A DNA stretch of 64,000 nt from Jejuia sp043557195 (GCA_043557195.1 CP121314.1:1116001-1180000), one strand, 5' to 3'; positions 18,339 through 26,409 are shown, counted from the first letter of the stretch. Numbers and translations: made by a program. The notes: a model not told the origin generated them from the sequence alone.

Positions 18339-18421
18339 GGGCGTTACCACAAGGGTCGGGCTTTCACTACTCAATCCCTCCTACGTCGGGGATTTCAAAC
18401 ATACCGCTCAATCCCTAACGC
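18339..18421 (+). repeat. Dispersed GCGTTA...TAACGC repeat, copy 1
   Basis: An 83-base element starting GGGCGTTACCACAAGGGTCG and ending CAATCCCTAACGC, with short inverted ends GCGTTA/TAACGC and the internal block CCTCCTACGTCGGGG. Related copies lie at 28799-28882 (minus) and 59515-59591 (plus). It stands in the only gene-free stretch over 300 bases (18274-18781). The rest of that gap holds a second palindromic repeat (18564-18639) and no credible gene. Confidence 0.75.
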
Positions 18422-18563
18422 AAAAGAAACATCTCGCTGTTGTTTATAGTTCATAAATAGACAAGAACATTTAGAAGAAAAATAGAATACCAAAAGAGTT
18501 TTCCTGTCACTTCGAGATTGGAGACAAAAAAATTTATCAAGCGTATGAAATGACTTTATCGGA

Positions 18564-18639
18564 TGTCATTCAGAAGGAGGAACGACTGAAGAATCTCTAG
18601 AAATTTATCCAAAGATTCTTCGCTGCGCTCTGAATGACA
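18564..18639. repeat. Palindromic intergenic repeat with TGTCATTCAGA ends
   Basis: TGTCATTCAGA (18564-18574) is exactly mirrored by TCTGAATGACA (18629-18639). Inside, AAGAATCT and AGATTCTT also pair, so the 76 bases can fold into one long hairpin. Only this copy was seen in the window. It resembles small non-coding palindromes common between genes in Bacteroidota. Confidence 0.75.
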
Positions 18640-18781
18640 AATAGCTTTAAATTAACCATTTATAAAATAAAGTCAATGGTAGCATAGGCCAGAACAAAGC
18701 AAAACCAACATTTAAAACAACTTTCACATTTTCTCATTTAAGGTTTCGTATTTTTATACGTCTATTAGAAAAAGAAAAACA

Positions 18782-19441
18782 ATGAGAAACCTATTCACCA
18801 TTTTAGCCTTAGCGCTATTATTTAGTTGTCAAAACTCAGCACAAAACAACGAAAAACAGCAAAAAGTAATCAACGCTACACCAATTGAAGTACCATTAGA
18901 AAACGGAAAAGCCAAAGCGTATTTTGCAAGCGGTTGCTTTTGGTGCGTAGAAGCAGTTTACGAAAGCATAAAAGGCGTAGACGAAGTGATTAATGGTTAT
19001 TCTGGTGGTTATACCGACAATCCAACCTATGAAGCAAGTAACACAGGTCGTACGGGACACGCCGAAGCCGTAGAAGTTATTTACGACCCAAAAGTGGTGA
19101 GCTTTTCAACGCTTGTTGACGCCTATTTCGCATCGCAAAACCCAACACAAGTAAACGGACAAGGGCCAGACAAAGGCTCGCAATACCGCTCCATTATTTT
19201 TTATCAAAATGACGAACAAAAGAACATCATTTTAGAAAAAAAAGAAGCTTTGGCAAAACAACTGGATGCTAAAATCGCCGCCGAAGTCTATCCCTTTCTA
19301 AAGTTTTGGATAGCTGAAGATTACCATCAAAACTACGAGCGTTTACACCCAAATAACGGTTACATCCGCAATGTATCTATCCCAAGATTAAAACGATTTC
19401 AGGCTCAATTTCCTAAGGAATTGTTGAAGGAAAGTCATTAA
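18782..19441 (+). CDS. msrA: Peptide-methionine (S)-S-oxide reductase, lipoprotein form
   Basis: Repairs oxidised methionine (S-epimer) in proteins. It has 219 residues and begins with a lipoprotein signal (LALALLFSC, lipobox cysteine 16), so it is probably anchored in the envelope. The catalytic motif GCFWC is near residue 51. The family blocks GYSGGYTDNPTYE, TGHAEAVEV and GSQYRSIIF follow. The recycling cysteines found in some MsrA tails are not evident. It is a single gene with a strong terminator. Confidence 0.94.
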   Translation: MRNLFTILALALLFSCQNSAQNNEKQQKVINATPIEVPLENGKAKAYFASGCFWCVEAVYESIKGVDEVINGYSGGYTDNPTYEASNTGRTGHAEAVEVIYDPKVVSFSTLVDAYFASQNPTQVNGQGPDKGSQYRSIIFYQNDEQKNIILEKKEALAKQLDAKIAAEVYPFLKFWIAEDYHQNYERLHPNNGYIRNVSIPRLKRFQAQFPKELLKESH

Positions 19442-19470
19442 GTAAAATTGATTTTAAAATAAAATAATTA

Positions 19471-19506
19471 AAAACTCCAATAGAAATCTATTGGAGTTTT
19501 TAGTTT
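19471..19506 (+). terminator. Rho-independent terminator after msrA
   Basis: AAAACTCCAATAGA (19471-19484) and its exact complement TCTATTGGAGTTTT (19487-19500) flank two bases, followed by more T. It is symmetrical and could act in both directions. Confidence 0.8.
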
Positions 19507-19603
19507 TTTCTTACAAATAAGATTAATTATCTTTACGGTATAATAGTGACAAAAAACTTACCATATCTTGATGTATTCTCAGGATATGAGTGACAAAAGT
19601 TAC

Positions 19604-19623
19604 TATATAACGAGTTGTGCAAC
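19604..19623 (+). repeat. Left boundary of a cassette-like island
   Basis: TATATAAC (19604-19611) followed by GTTGTGCAAC (19614-19623). TATATAAC recurs directly at 21285-21292, and the GTTGTGCAAC complement GTTGCACAAC recurs at 20355-20364, bracketing the first gene. Confidence 0.5.
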
Positions 19624-19638
19624 ATAAAGGAGAACAGT

Positions 19639-20346
19639 TTGAAAAAGACATTAATAATTCTAATATTGGCCTTCACGAGTTTTCATATTAACTCGCAAGA
19701 AAATATAATTGTTGCAGGAAGGTACAATTCTGCTTCTGGATTTATTGGTTACAGTAAAGAGATTAAAAACTTAAACCAGATACCTGAAAATATAAAATTG
19801 AATTTAGAACTTTATTTAAAAGTAATTTTAGGAGATTGGTTCGAAAAAGCAACTTATTACGAAGGTATAAGAGCAAATTTAGATGACTATTTTAAAGAAA
19901 ATCCTTTAGCATACAAAAGAGGTTGGTTGGCAACTGAGTACCAATTTGTTTATTTATTATCAGGTGAAAATATTGGAATTTCGGAATATTATATAAAAAT
20001 TGATATTGATAAGTATGGTCAAATCATTGGTTGTAATTGGCCTTCTAAAGATTTTAATTATACATATTCTTTTAATGAAAAAACGACTAACCCATTTAGG
20101 AATAGTTTTCAGAATAACGAATTAATGTTTGAAAAAGCTATCAAATGGGCAAAGGTGAATTCTGTACCAACAGAAAATTACTCAGTTGAATTGACGTATA
20201 ATAAGGAAAAAAACAAAATGTGTTTCACATTTAAATTTTTAACTGAAAAAAAAGGTAATAACAAAGAATATAGAGTTGTTGAATTTGATTGGTTAAGTGG
20301 ATTAAAAATTGCTGATTGGTCATCAATGGAAACAATAGTTTATTAA
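19639..20346 (+). CDS. Hypothetical secreted protein (cassette gene 1)
   Basis: A 235-residue protein from TTG 19639, which follows AAGGAGA and begins a signal peptide (KKTLIILILAFTSFHINSQ). An in-frame TTG at 19615 lies in the boundary repeat and is less likely. The mature part is rich in aromatic and charged residues (DYFKENPLAYKRGWLATEYQ, GQIIGCNWPSKDFNY). I recognise no family. It is AT-rich and flanked by an exact 10-bp inverted repeat, which together with its neighbour suggests recent acquisition. Confidence 0.65.
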   Translation: MKKTLIILILAFTSFHINSQENIIVAGRYNSASGFIGYSKEIKNLNQIPENIKLNLELYLKVILGDWFEKATYYEGIRANLDDYFKENPLAYKRGWLATEYQFVYLLSGENIGISEYYIKIDIDKYGQIIGCNWPSKDFNYTYSFNEKTTNPFRNSFQNNELMFEKAIKWAKVNSVPTENYSVELTYNKEKNKMCFTFKFLTEKKGNNKEYRVVEFDWLSGLKIADWSSMETIVY

Positions 20347-20354
20347 AAAATTAC

Positions 20355-20490
20355 GTTGCACAACAATGGCTATAAGTAATTGCCTTGTTCTCGCCTACTT
20401 CTGAAAATCCTCGCAGATTTTCAGCTTGGTGTGTATTTGCAAAGTTAAGTACTAAACCACGCAACTACTCATAGCCGAGACCGTTGTACG
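20355..20490. repeat. Large imperfect palindrome between two cassette-like genes
   Basis: The left arm (20355-20384) contains GCACAAC, GGCTATAAGTAATTGCC. The right arm (about 20459-20490), read in complement, contains GTACAAC, GGCTATGAGTAGTTGCG, so the arms pair over about 25 bases. A perfect inner hairpin CTGAAAATC/GATTTTCAG lies at 20401-20424. The shape recalls integron attC sites, but the consensus ends RYYYAAC/GTTRRRY are not met and no integrase is present. Confidence 0.7.
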
Positions 20491-20510
20491 TCATATACCA
20501 AACCAATAAA

Positions 20511-21257
20511 ATGAATCGAATAATCAAAGTTTTCTTACTATTAATATTCAGTTTGAATTTGATTTCGTGCGAAGAGAAATTTGAAGAAAACTATCCAAAA
20601 ACTGTATCTCAATTGGATGGATTTATTAGTATAAGTAATCATCACGAGGTTGATATAGATAGCTTTAATAAATTTCCGGAGAGAATAAAAAAAACAGCTA
20701 AAAACTACCTAATTAATAAAATTGGAAAAACAAAATTTGACTTATCTAAATATACCTATGGTTACATTGAATACAATCATAGTTTAAATGAAAAAGATAA
20801 AGCCAATAATCAAGATTATGGAAAGAGGTCACAAGAAAAATGGTGGAGTAAATACAAATATCCTTTTTACAATATTGGATTTGAGTTCTCTGATTTATCA
20901 AATGGAATTGAAAAGTATGATATAAATCTGAAAATGGACGACAATGGAGAAATTATCCAGCATATTAATTTTCCGAAAATAGATACAGAACCAGATAGTT
21001 TAAATTTTGTATCAGTAAATACTATACATCAAATTCTATCTAAAAGAAGAATATCTAGTAAAAATCTAGAATTAGACTTGAGGTTCAACCGAAAAGACAA
21101 ATCTCTTTTTTATTATGCGCGGACATTAATAAGAGCTGGAAGTATTGCTGGACCAAGTTGTTTTCCTGAATATCAGGAGCATTTTAAAGTTAATGCAATA
21201 TCTGGAGAAATTGTGGAATTTGATAATGATAATTGGACAGAATACTATAATAACTGA
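20511..21257 (+). CDS. Hypothetical lipoprotein (cassette gene 2)
   Basis: A 248-residue protein with a lipoprotein signal (VFLLLIFSLNLISC, lipobox cysteine near residue 20). ATG 20511 is chosen because it begins that signal; upstream in-frame codons lie in the repeat. The mature part is charged and aromatic (QEKWWSKYKYPFYNIGFEF). It is loosely like cassette gene 1 in layout: signal, then a region with KYDINLKMDDNGEIIQHINFP resembling DKYGQIIGCNWP. No family is recognised. It is flanked by GTTGTACG and CGTACAAC. Confidence 0.65.
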   Translation: MNRIIKVFLLLIFSLNLISCEEKFEENYPKTVSQLDGFISISNHHEVDIDSFNKFPERIKKTAKNYLINKIGKTKFDLSKYTYGYIEYNHSLNEKDKANNQDYGKRSQEKWWSKYKYPFYNIGFEFSDLSNGIEKYDINLKMDDNGEIIQHINFPKIDTEPDSLNFVSVNTIHQILSKRRISSKNLELDLRFNRKDKSLFYYARTLIRAGSIAGPSCFPEYQEHFKVNAISGEIVEFDNDNWTEYYNN

Positions 21258-21271
21258 AAATAAAAATACGC

Positions 21272-21292
21272 CGTACAACATGCGTATATAAC
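21272..21292. repeat. Right boundary of the cassette-like island
   Basis: CGTACAAC (21272-21279), the complement of GTTGTACG at 20483-20490, followed by TATATAAC (21285-21292), a direct copy of the left-end octamer. Confidence 0.5.
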
Positions 21293-21328
21293 AAATAAAA
21301 AACTCATTCCGTTTCCAAAAACTCAACC

Positions 21329-22129
21329 CTAAACCTTCACAGCTTTCAAACAAAACATCAAAGGATACAATTTATCCTTAGTCACATACATCCCAGAATC
21401 AGTCTCTATCAAATCAGGCAATACATCATATGGGCTTTCATCAAATTCCTTCAAATATTCAACATGCAATCCTGCTTCGGTTAAAGCTGTAACTACTTCT
21501 CCCAAACCATGATTCCAAGCATATTCTTTACTTATCATTTTTGAGTTTTCATTAGCATAAGTGCCTTCATATTCTTCATAAATCACGTCGTCTTGCATAT
21601 AGCCATATTTCATCACGGGTTTATCCTCTAAATAATCAAACATCCAAACAATTGGGTGAAATTCTGCCATAAAAAAAGTACCTCCTGGTTTCAAACGTTC
21701 CGCAATCATTTTACCCCATGGCTTTAAATCTGGTAACCATCCAATTACACCGTAACTTGTAAATACAATATCAAATTCATCTTTTACAAACTCAGAAGTA
21801 TCTAAAACATTGCAACACACAAATTCGGCATCTAAATTTAATTCCGCATTTAATTGTTTCGCTAGTTTTATACCTTCATCACTCAAATCTACGCCTGTAC
21901 ATTTAGCTCCTAGCCTACTCCAACTTAACGTATCCTGACCAAAATGACACTGTAAGTGCAATAACGATTTCCCTGAAACATCTCCGAGAGCTTCCAATTC
22001 ATAGGGCATTAAAGAGGATTTTCCATTTTTAAATGCTTCAATGTCATACATCTCACTTTTGGCATGAACTTTGACTTTAGTATTCCAAGTTGCCTTATTG
22101 GTTTCGAAAAAAGATTTTTGTTGATTCAT
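21329..22129 (-). CDS. Class I SAM-dependent methyltransferase
   Basis: A 266-residue cytoplasmic protein. The SAM-binding motif I is LLHLQCHFGQDTLSWSRLGA, followed by the acidic VDLSDEG and motif post-I NVLDTSEFVKDEFDIVFTS. The substrate is not evident. ATG 22129 is chosen: the longer reading frame adds 28 non-conserved residues, and MNQQKSFFETNKATWN is the typical family start. It is convergent with the cassette island and co-directional with the Fe-S gene. Confidence 0.85.
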   Translation of the reverse strand: MNQQKSFFETNKATWNTKVKVHAKSEMYDIEAFKNGKSSLMPYELEALGDVSGKSLLHLQCHFGQDTLSWSRLGAKCTGVDLSDEGIKLAKQLNAELNLDAEFVCCNVLDTSEFVKDEFDIVFTSYGVIGWLPDLKPWGKMIAERLKPGGTFFMAEFHPIVWMFDYLEDKPVMKYGYMQDDVIYEEYEGTYANENSKMISKEYAWNHGLGEVVTALTEAGLHVEYLKEFDESPYDVLPDLIETDSGMYVTKDKLYPLMFCLKAVKV

Positions 22130-22264
22130 GTTATAAGTAAAACATCTAAAGTACGACCAATTTCGTAAATAAAGTATAACGTTTTTTCCGCATACGCGTC
22201 TATATATATCCAAAGCGCCTCAATTATAAATTGAAGCGCTTTATCTTTTTGTGCCAATTCTTGT

Positions 22265-22684
22265 TTAGCCTTTAAATTCTGCTTTTACATGCGCTCCATC
22301 GCAATAGGGTTTATTTACTGATTTCCCACACCTGCAAAACGCAGTAGTTTTATTTTTAATATCCTCATTTCCTTCTTTGTCCACTACTTTTAGAGTACCA
22401 TACACCAACAATGGTCCATTTTCTAAAACCTCAACTTTGGTCTCTAAAGCTTCAGAAGTGTTATCTTTTTCATCATTCATATAATACCGTAGCGCACCAG
22501 ACGGACATTGCTTTACTTGATTGATAATCGCTTCTGTTTCCGCTTCATCTAATTTAATCCATGGTCTCAGTCTAGAGCGAAAAACTTTTGGCAATCCCTT
22601 AGCACAAATAGCCGAATGAATGCACTTTCCTGCTTCCCAAACCACTGTAGTTTCTCCGTTTGAATATTCTTTTATTTTCCCCAT
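22265..22684 (-). CDS. Iron-sulfur protein: divergent 4Fe-4S (YjdI-like) plus CDGSH domain
   Basis: A 139-residue fusion. The N-terminal part is a mono-cluster 4Fe-4S domain of the YjdI/Fer4_19 type (AGKCIHSAICAKGLPKVF with a later QCPSGALRYY). The C-terminal CDGSH motif CRCGKSVNKPYCDGAH supplies three cysteines and one histidine for a 2Fe-2S cluster. A cytoplasmic redox or cluster-transfer role is plausible but unproven. It is divergent from kynU. Confidence 0.9.
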   Translation of the reverse strand: MGKIKEYSNGETTVVWEAGKCIHSAICAKGLPKVFRSRLRPWIKLDEAETEAIINQVKQCPSGALRYYMNDEKDNTSEALETKVEVLENGPLLVYGTLKVVDKEGNEDIKNKTTAFCRCGKSVNKPYCDGAHVKAEFKG

Positions 22685-22774
22685 AGCTTTTAGTTTTTAC
22701 TAAAGATACAAAAATTTGCATGCACTGTAATCCATATTTTTTAAGCTTCGTTTCTAAGGTTATATTGCTTATTT

Positions 22775-24070
22775 TTGTTAGAAACCGAAAACAAAAACAC
22801 ATTGTCCGATTACAAATTAGGTCTGGATTACGCCTTAGAACAAGACCAAAATGATGTTTTAAAATCATACCGAAATCAATTTCATATTCCTAAAGATAAG
22901 CATGGAAATGATTTGATTTATATGACAGGAAATTCTTTGGGGCTACAACCCAAACACACTAAAACTTATGTAAATCAAGAGCTAGAAGATTGGGCGAATT
23001 TAGGTGTTGAAGGCCATTTTGAAGCTAAAAATCCGTGGTTAGGATACCACGAATTCTTAACGGAAGCTATGGCAAATGTGGTAGGCGCAAAACCCATTGA
23101 AGTGATTGTGATGAATACGCTTACAGCGAATTTACACTTCATGATGGTGTCGTTTTATCAACCTACAAAAACCCGATATAAAATATTGATTGAAAGTGAT
23201 GCGTTTCCATCAGACAAATATGCTGTTGAATCGCAATTGCGACATCATGGATACGACCATAAAGAAGGTTTGATACTCTGGAAACCTAGAGAAGATGAAG
23301 AGCTATTGAATTATGATGATTTAGAAGCCATTTTAAAGCAACAAGGTGAAGACATCGCTTTAATTATGATTGGTGGCGTAAACTATTACACAGGTCAGTT
23401 TTTCGATTTAAAACGAATTACAGAATTAGGCCATCAATATGGTTGCATTGTAGGTTTTGATTGCGCTCATGGTGCTGGAAACGTGCAACTAAACCTCCAT
23501 GATTCTGGAGCAGATTTTGCGGCTTGGTGTACCTACAAATATTTAAATTCTGGCCCTGGAAGTTTAGCAGGTTGTTTTGTACACGAACGGCATGCCTACA
23601 GAAAAGATTTAAACCGATTTGCAGGTTGGTGGAGCCATAATAAAGAAACCCGCTTTAATATGCGTGGTGAATTTGACCAATTACCAGGAGCTGAAGGTTG
23701 GCAGTTGAGTAATCCGCCAATTTTATCTATGGCTGCCATAAAATCGTCTTTAGATGTATTTGCAGAAGTTGGCATGAAAAAGCTAACTTCAAAATCAAAA
23801 CAACTCACAGGATATTTTGAGTTTTTATTGAAAGATTTAGGTGAAGATGTAATTAGAATTATTACACCAAGTCATCCTGATGAACGTGGTTGTCAACTCT
23901 CTATTCAGGTTAAGAATGCTGACAAATCATTACATACTAAGTTAACAGAAGCAGGTGTAATCAGCGATTGGCGCGAACCAGATGTAATTCGTTGTGCACC
24001 TGTACCGCTTTATAATTCGTTTGAAGATGTGTATCGATTGGTTGAGAAATTGAAAGTTATTTTGAATTAA
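22775..24070 (+). CDS. kynU: Kynureninase
   Basis: PLP enzyme cleaving kynurenine or 3-hydroxykynurenine to (3-hydroxy)anthranilate plus alanine. It has 431 residues and matches the family: TGNSLGLQPK near the start, MNTLTANLHFM, GFDCAHGAGNV for cofactor binding, and the PLP lysine K255 in CTYKYLNSGPG. The first in-frame start is TTG 22775, but it ends a TATTTTTG box (22770-22777). A TTG at 22802, giving a protein beginning MSDYKLGLDY, may be the real start. It is the first gene of the tryptophan catabolic cluster. Confidence 0.95.
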   Translation: MLETENKNTLSDYKLGLDYALEQDQNDVLKSYRNQFHIPKDKHGNDLIYMTGNSLGLQPKHTKTYVNQELEDWANLGVEGHFEAKNPWLGYHEFLTEAMANVVGAKPIEVIVMNTLTANLHFMMVSFYQPTKTRYKILIESDAFPSDKYAVESQLRHHGYDHKEGLILWKPREDEELLNYDDLEAILKQQGEDIALIMIGGVNYYTGQFFDLKRITELGHQYGCIVGFDCAHGAGNVQLNLHDSGADFAAWCTYKYLNSGPGSLAGCFVHERHAYRKDLNRFAGWWSHNKETRFNMRGEFDQLPGAEGWQLSNPPILSMAAIKSSLDVFAEVGMKKLTSKSKQLTGYFEFLLKDLGEDVIRIITPSHPDERGCQLSIQVKNADKSLHTKLTEAGVISDWREPDVIRCAPVPLYNSFEDVYRLVEKLKVILN

Positions 24071-24080
24071 AACACTTATG

Positions 24081-24136
24081 TCTCCTCGAGCGCAGTCGAG
24101 AGGTTTTAAAAGGTCTCGACTGCGCTCGACCAGACA
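24081..24136. repeat. Palindromic repeat of the TCGAGCGCAGTCGAGA family, complete copy
   Basis: Left half TCGAGCGCAGTCGAGA and right half TCTCGACTGCGCTCGA are exact complements, separated by a short spacer in the kynU-kmo gap. Each half also has its own small hairpin (CTCGA/TCGAG, loop GCGCAG). The outer dinucleotides are CC/GG in the left half and GG/CC in the right, as if selected to keep each hairpin paired. Confidence 0.85.
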
Positions 24137-24142
24137 AAATAT

Positions 24143-25540
24143 ATGAAAAAACAACAAAACGTATTAATCATAGGTGCAGGGCTTTGCGGCTCTCTATTAG
24201 CGTTACGCTTAGGTCAAAGAGGCTACAACGTTGCTGTTTACGAAATGCGTCCAGACTTACGAAAAGTAGATATTAGTGCAGGTCGCTCCATAAATTTGGC
24301 ATTTTCCGATCGGGGCAATAAAGCCATGAAATTAGTCGGACTTGAAGACAAAGTTAAGGAGCTGTGTATTCCCATGCATGGACGGATGATTCATGATACC
24401 CATGGCAACACCTTTCAATCTAATTATAGCGGTAGAGACCATGAATATATCAACTCTATTTCTCGAGGCGGTTTAAATGCACTGCTTTTAGATGAAGCTG
24501 AACAACATGAAAACATCAATATTTATTTCAATAAAAAGTGCAAATCGGTTGACTTTGAAAAAACCACCGCTCGTTTTAAAGATTACCATACAAAAGAAGA
24601 ATTTGTTGAAGATGCGGATATCATCATAGCTACCGATGGCGCTGGTTCTGTAATGCGCAAAAGTTATTATTTGGGTAAGAAGTTTTTGTTTAGTTTTTCT
24701 CAGGCTTATTTAACACACGGCTATAAGGAACTAAGTATTCTACCTAAACCTAATGGCGATTATAAAATTCACAAAAACGCATTACATATATGGCCTCGGG
24801 GTAGTTTTATGTTGATTGCTTTACCCAATTTAGATGGCAGTTTTACGGTAACTTTATTTTTAAGTTACGCTGAAGGCGAATACAATTTCAACAATCTGAT
24901 TGATGAAGATACCGTTCTAGAATTTTTCCGAAAAGAATTCCCAGATGCGCTAGCTTTAATGCCAAATCTTATAGATGACTTTTTTGAAAACCCAACCGCC
25001 CCTTTAGGCACTATTAAATGCTCGCCTTGGCATTATAAAGGCAATACGCTTTTAATGGGCGATGCTGCCCATGCCATAGTACCATTTTATGGCCAAGGTA
25101 TGAATGCATCGTTTGAAGATGTTGTCGAATTTGATGCCATTTTAGACAAATACAAAGGCAATTGGGAAACCGTTTTCACAGCATATGAAAAAACCAGAAA
25201 AAAAGATACCGATGCCATTGCAGACTTGGCTATTGATAATTTCCATGAAATGAAAGACCATGTGGCAAACCCTATTTTTCAAGAAAAGCGTAAAATAGAA
25301 ATGGCTCTAGAAAAAGAGTTTCCAAATGAGTATTCATCAAAATATAGTTTGGTTACCTTTAATGAGGATATTGGCTATCGCGAAGCTATGTTGAAAGGGC
25401 GTGCGCAAGACAAGGCCATTTTAAATATGTTATCTGATGGTGTGATTTCATCTGAAGATGCCATTGAAGCTATTTTTGAAAAAGTAAAAACCGAAACCGC
25501 TGCAATTTTAGAAGATGATAGAATTGCGGGCTTACACTAA
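24143..25540 (+). CDS. kmo: Kynurenine 3-monooxygenase
   Basis: FAD monooxygenase hydroxylating kynurenine at C3 with NADPH and O2. It has 465 residues. The Rossmann motif is VLIIGAGLCGSLLALRLG (residues 6-23), followed by the kmo-typical RKVDISAGRSINLAFSDRG. The second FAD motif MGDAAHAIVPFYGQGMNA is near residue 308. C-terminal helices in eukaryotic enzymes act as a membrane anchor; here the tail is short, so the enzyme is probably soluble. It is preceded by a palindromic repeat and six bases from the deaminase gene. Confidence 0.95.
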   Translation: MKKQQNVLIIGAGLCGSLLALRLGQRGYNVAVYEMRPDLRKVDISAGRSINLAFSDRGNKAMKLVGLEDKVKELCIPMHGRMIHDTHGNTFQSNYSGRDHEYINSISRGGLNALLLDEAEQHENINIYFNKKCKSVDFEKTTARFKDYHTKEEFVEDADIIIATDGAGSVMRKSYYLGKKFLFSFSQAYLTHGYKELSILPKPNGDYKIHKNALHIWPRGSFMLIALPNLDGSFTVTLFLSYAEGEYNFNNLIDEDTVLEFFRKEFPDALALMPNLIDDFFENPTAPLGTIKCSPWHYKGNTLLMGDAAHAIVPFYGQGMNASFEDVVEFDAILDKYKGNWETVFTAYEKTRKKDTDAIADLAIDNFHEMKDHVANPIFQEKRKIEMALEKEFPNEYSSKYSLVTFNEDIGYREAMLKGRAQDKAILNMLSDGVISSEDAIEAIFEKVKTETAAILEDDRIAGLH

Positions 25541-25546
25541 AAAAAT

Positions 25547-25951
25547 ATGAGCGATACATCAGTAACACCTCGAGGAGCCTATCCACATGTAAAACGTGTG
25601 GGCGATTTTATTTTTGTTTCAGGTACAAGTTCTCGAAAACCAGATAATACTATTGCTGGTGTTGATATTATTGACGATATGGGCACCAAAAAGTTAAATG
25701 CTTACACCCAAACTAAAGCTGTTTTACAAAACATAAACAAAAATTTGGCAACCGTTGGTGCATCTTTAAAAGATGTGGTTGACGTAACATCATTTTTAGT
25801 AAATATGAATGACTTTGCCGACTATAACAAAGCTTACGCAGAGTTTTTTAATAAGGACACTGGACCAACCCGAACCACGGTTGCAGTGCATCAATTACCG
25901 CATCCTGATTTGGTGGTGGAAATTAAGGTTGTGGCTTATAAAAAGATTTAA
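25547..25951 (+). CDS. RidA-family protein, probable 2-aminomuconate deaminase
   Basis: A 134-residue YjgF/YER057c/UK114 fold protein, with GDFIFVSGTSSRKPD, QTKAVLQNINKNLATVG and GPTRTTVAVHQLPHPDLVVEI, including the conserved arginine in GPTRT. Family members act as imine deaminases. In kynurenine-type and 2-nitrobenzoate clusters a member converts 2-aminomuconate to 4-oxalocrotonate, which fits this neighbourhood. That specific role is an inference from context. Confidence 0.85.
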   Translation: MSDTSVTPRGAYPHVKRVGDFIFVSGTSSRKPDNTIAGVDIIDDMGTKKLNAYTQTKAVLQNINKNLATVGASLKDVVDVTSFLVNMNDFADYNKAYAEFFNKDTGPTRTTVAVHQLPHPDLVVEIKVVAYKKI

Positions 25952-25966
25952 AACAAAGAACTATGT

Positions 25967-25990
25967 CCCCTCGAGCGCAGTCGAGAGGTT
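25967..25990 (+). repeat. Left half of the palindromic repeat, just before the GIY-YIG gene
   Basis: CCCCTCGAGCGCAGTCGAGA plus GGTT, identical to the left halves at 24081, 26411 and 30562 over the core. It ends four bases before the GIY-YIG start codon. Confidence 0.85.
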
Positions 25991-25994
25991 CATT

Positions 25995-26312
25995 ATGAAG
26001 ACTTATTTTGTTTACATATTAAAATGTTATGATGGACTCACTTATACAGGAGTTACAAATGATATTTCTCGAAGGTTTGATGAACATCAAAAAGGATTGA
26101 ATAAAAGTTGTTTTACTTTTGAAAGAAGACCTGTTGAATTAATTTTTCATCAAGAGTTCAATGATATAAATCAAGCTATCTATTTTGAGAAGAAAATCAA
26201 AAAATGGAGTGGTAAGAAAAAAATGGCTTTAGCTAACGGAGATTATAACATGTTGCAAATTTTAGCAGAATGCCGAAATGCTACACATTCAAATTATAGT
26301 TCGCCAGAATAG
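25995..26312 (+). CDS. GIY-YIG nuclease domain protein, inside a palindromic repeat
   Basis: A 105-residue single-domain GIY-YIG endonuclease. The GIY strand is VYILKC, the YIG strand is YTGVT, and the catalytic arginine lies in ISRRFDEHQKG. The metal-binding glutamate lies in AIYFEKKIKKWSGKKKMAL. The fold matches small UvrC/URI-type stand-alone proteins. ATG 25995 is chosen: the open frame reaches back to 25809, but that part runs over ridA and the repeat. The gene is enclosed by the left and right halves of the palindromic repeat found elsewhere without it, interrupting an otherwise metabolic operon. This suggests the nuclease and repeat travel or are maintained together. Confidence 0.9.
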   Translation: MKTYFVYILKCYDGLTYTGVTNDISRRFDEHQKGLNKSCFTFERRPVELIFHQEFNDINQAIYFEKKIKKWSGKKKMALANGDYNMLQILAECRNATHSNYSSPE

Positions 26313-26314
26313 AT

Positions 26315-26340
26315 AGGTCTCGACTACGCTCGACCAGACA
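26315..26340 (+). repeat. Right half of the palindromic repeat, just after the GIY-YIG gene
   Basis: AGGTCTCGACTACGCTCGAC and CAGACA, starting three bases after the GIY-YIG stop codon. One base differs from the consensus right half (TACGC for TGCGC). Confidence 0.85.
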
Positions 26341-26409
26341 CAGAAAGTATCATTTTATTGAGATAAAAGATTTATAACAAGTTAGTAGAAAGTGTAAAAA
26401 CAAGCCAAG

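Noticed and set aside
20355..20490. Integron attC site
   Set aside because: The palindrome lacks RYYYAAC/GTTRRRY core ends and no integron integrase is visible; called a cassette-like repeat instead.
25809..25994. Longer GIY-YIG reading frame of 167 residues
   Set aside because: The added part overlaps ridA in another frame and reads through the palindromic repeat; the domain begins at ATG 25995.
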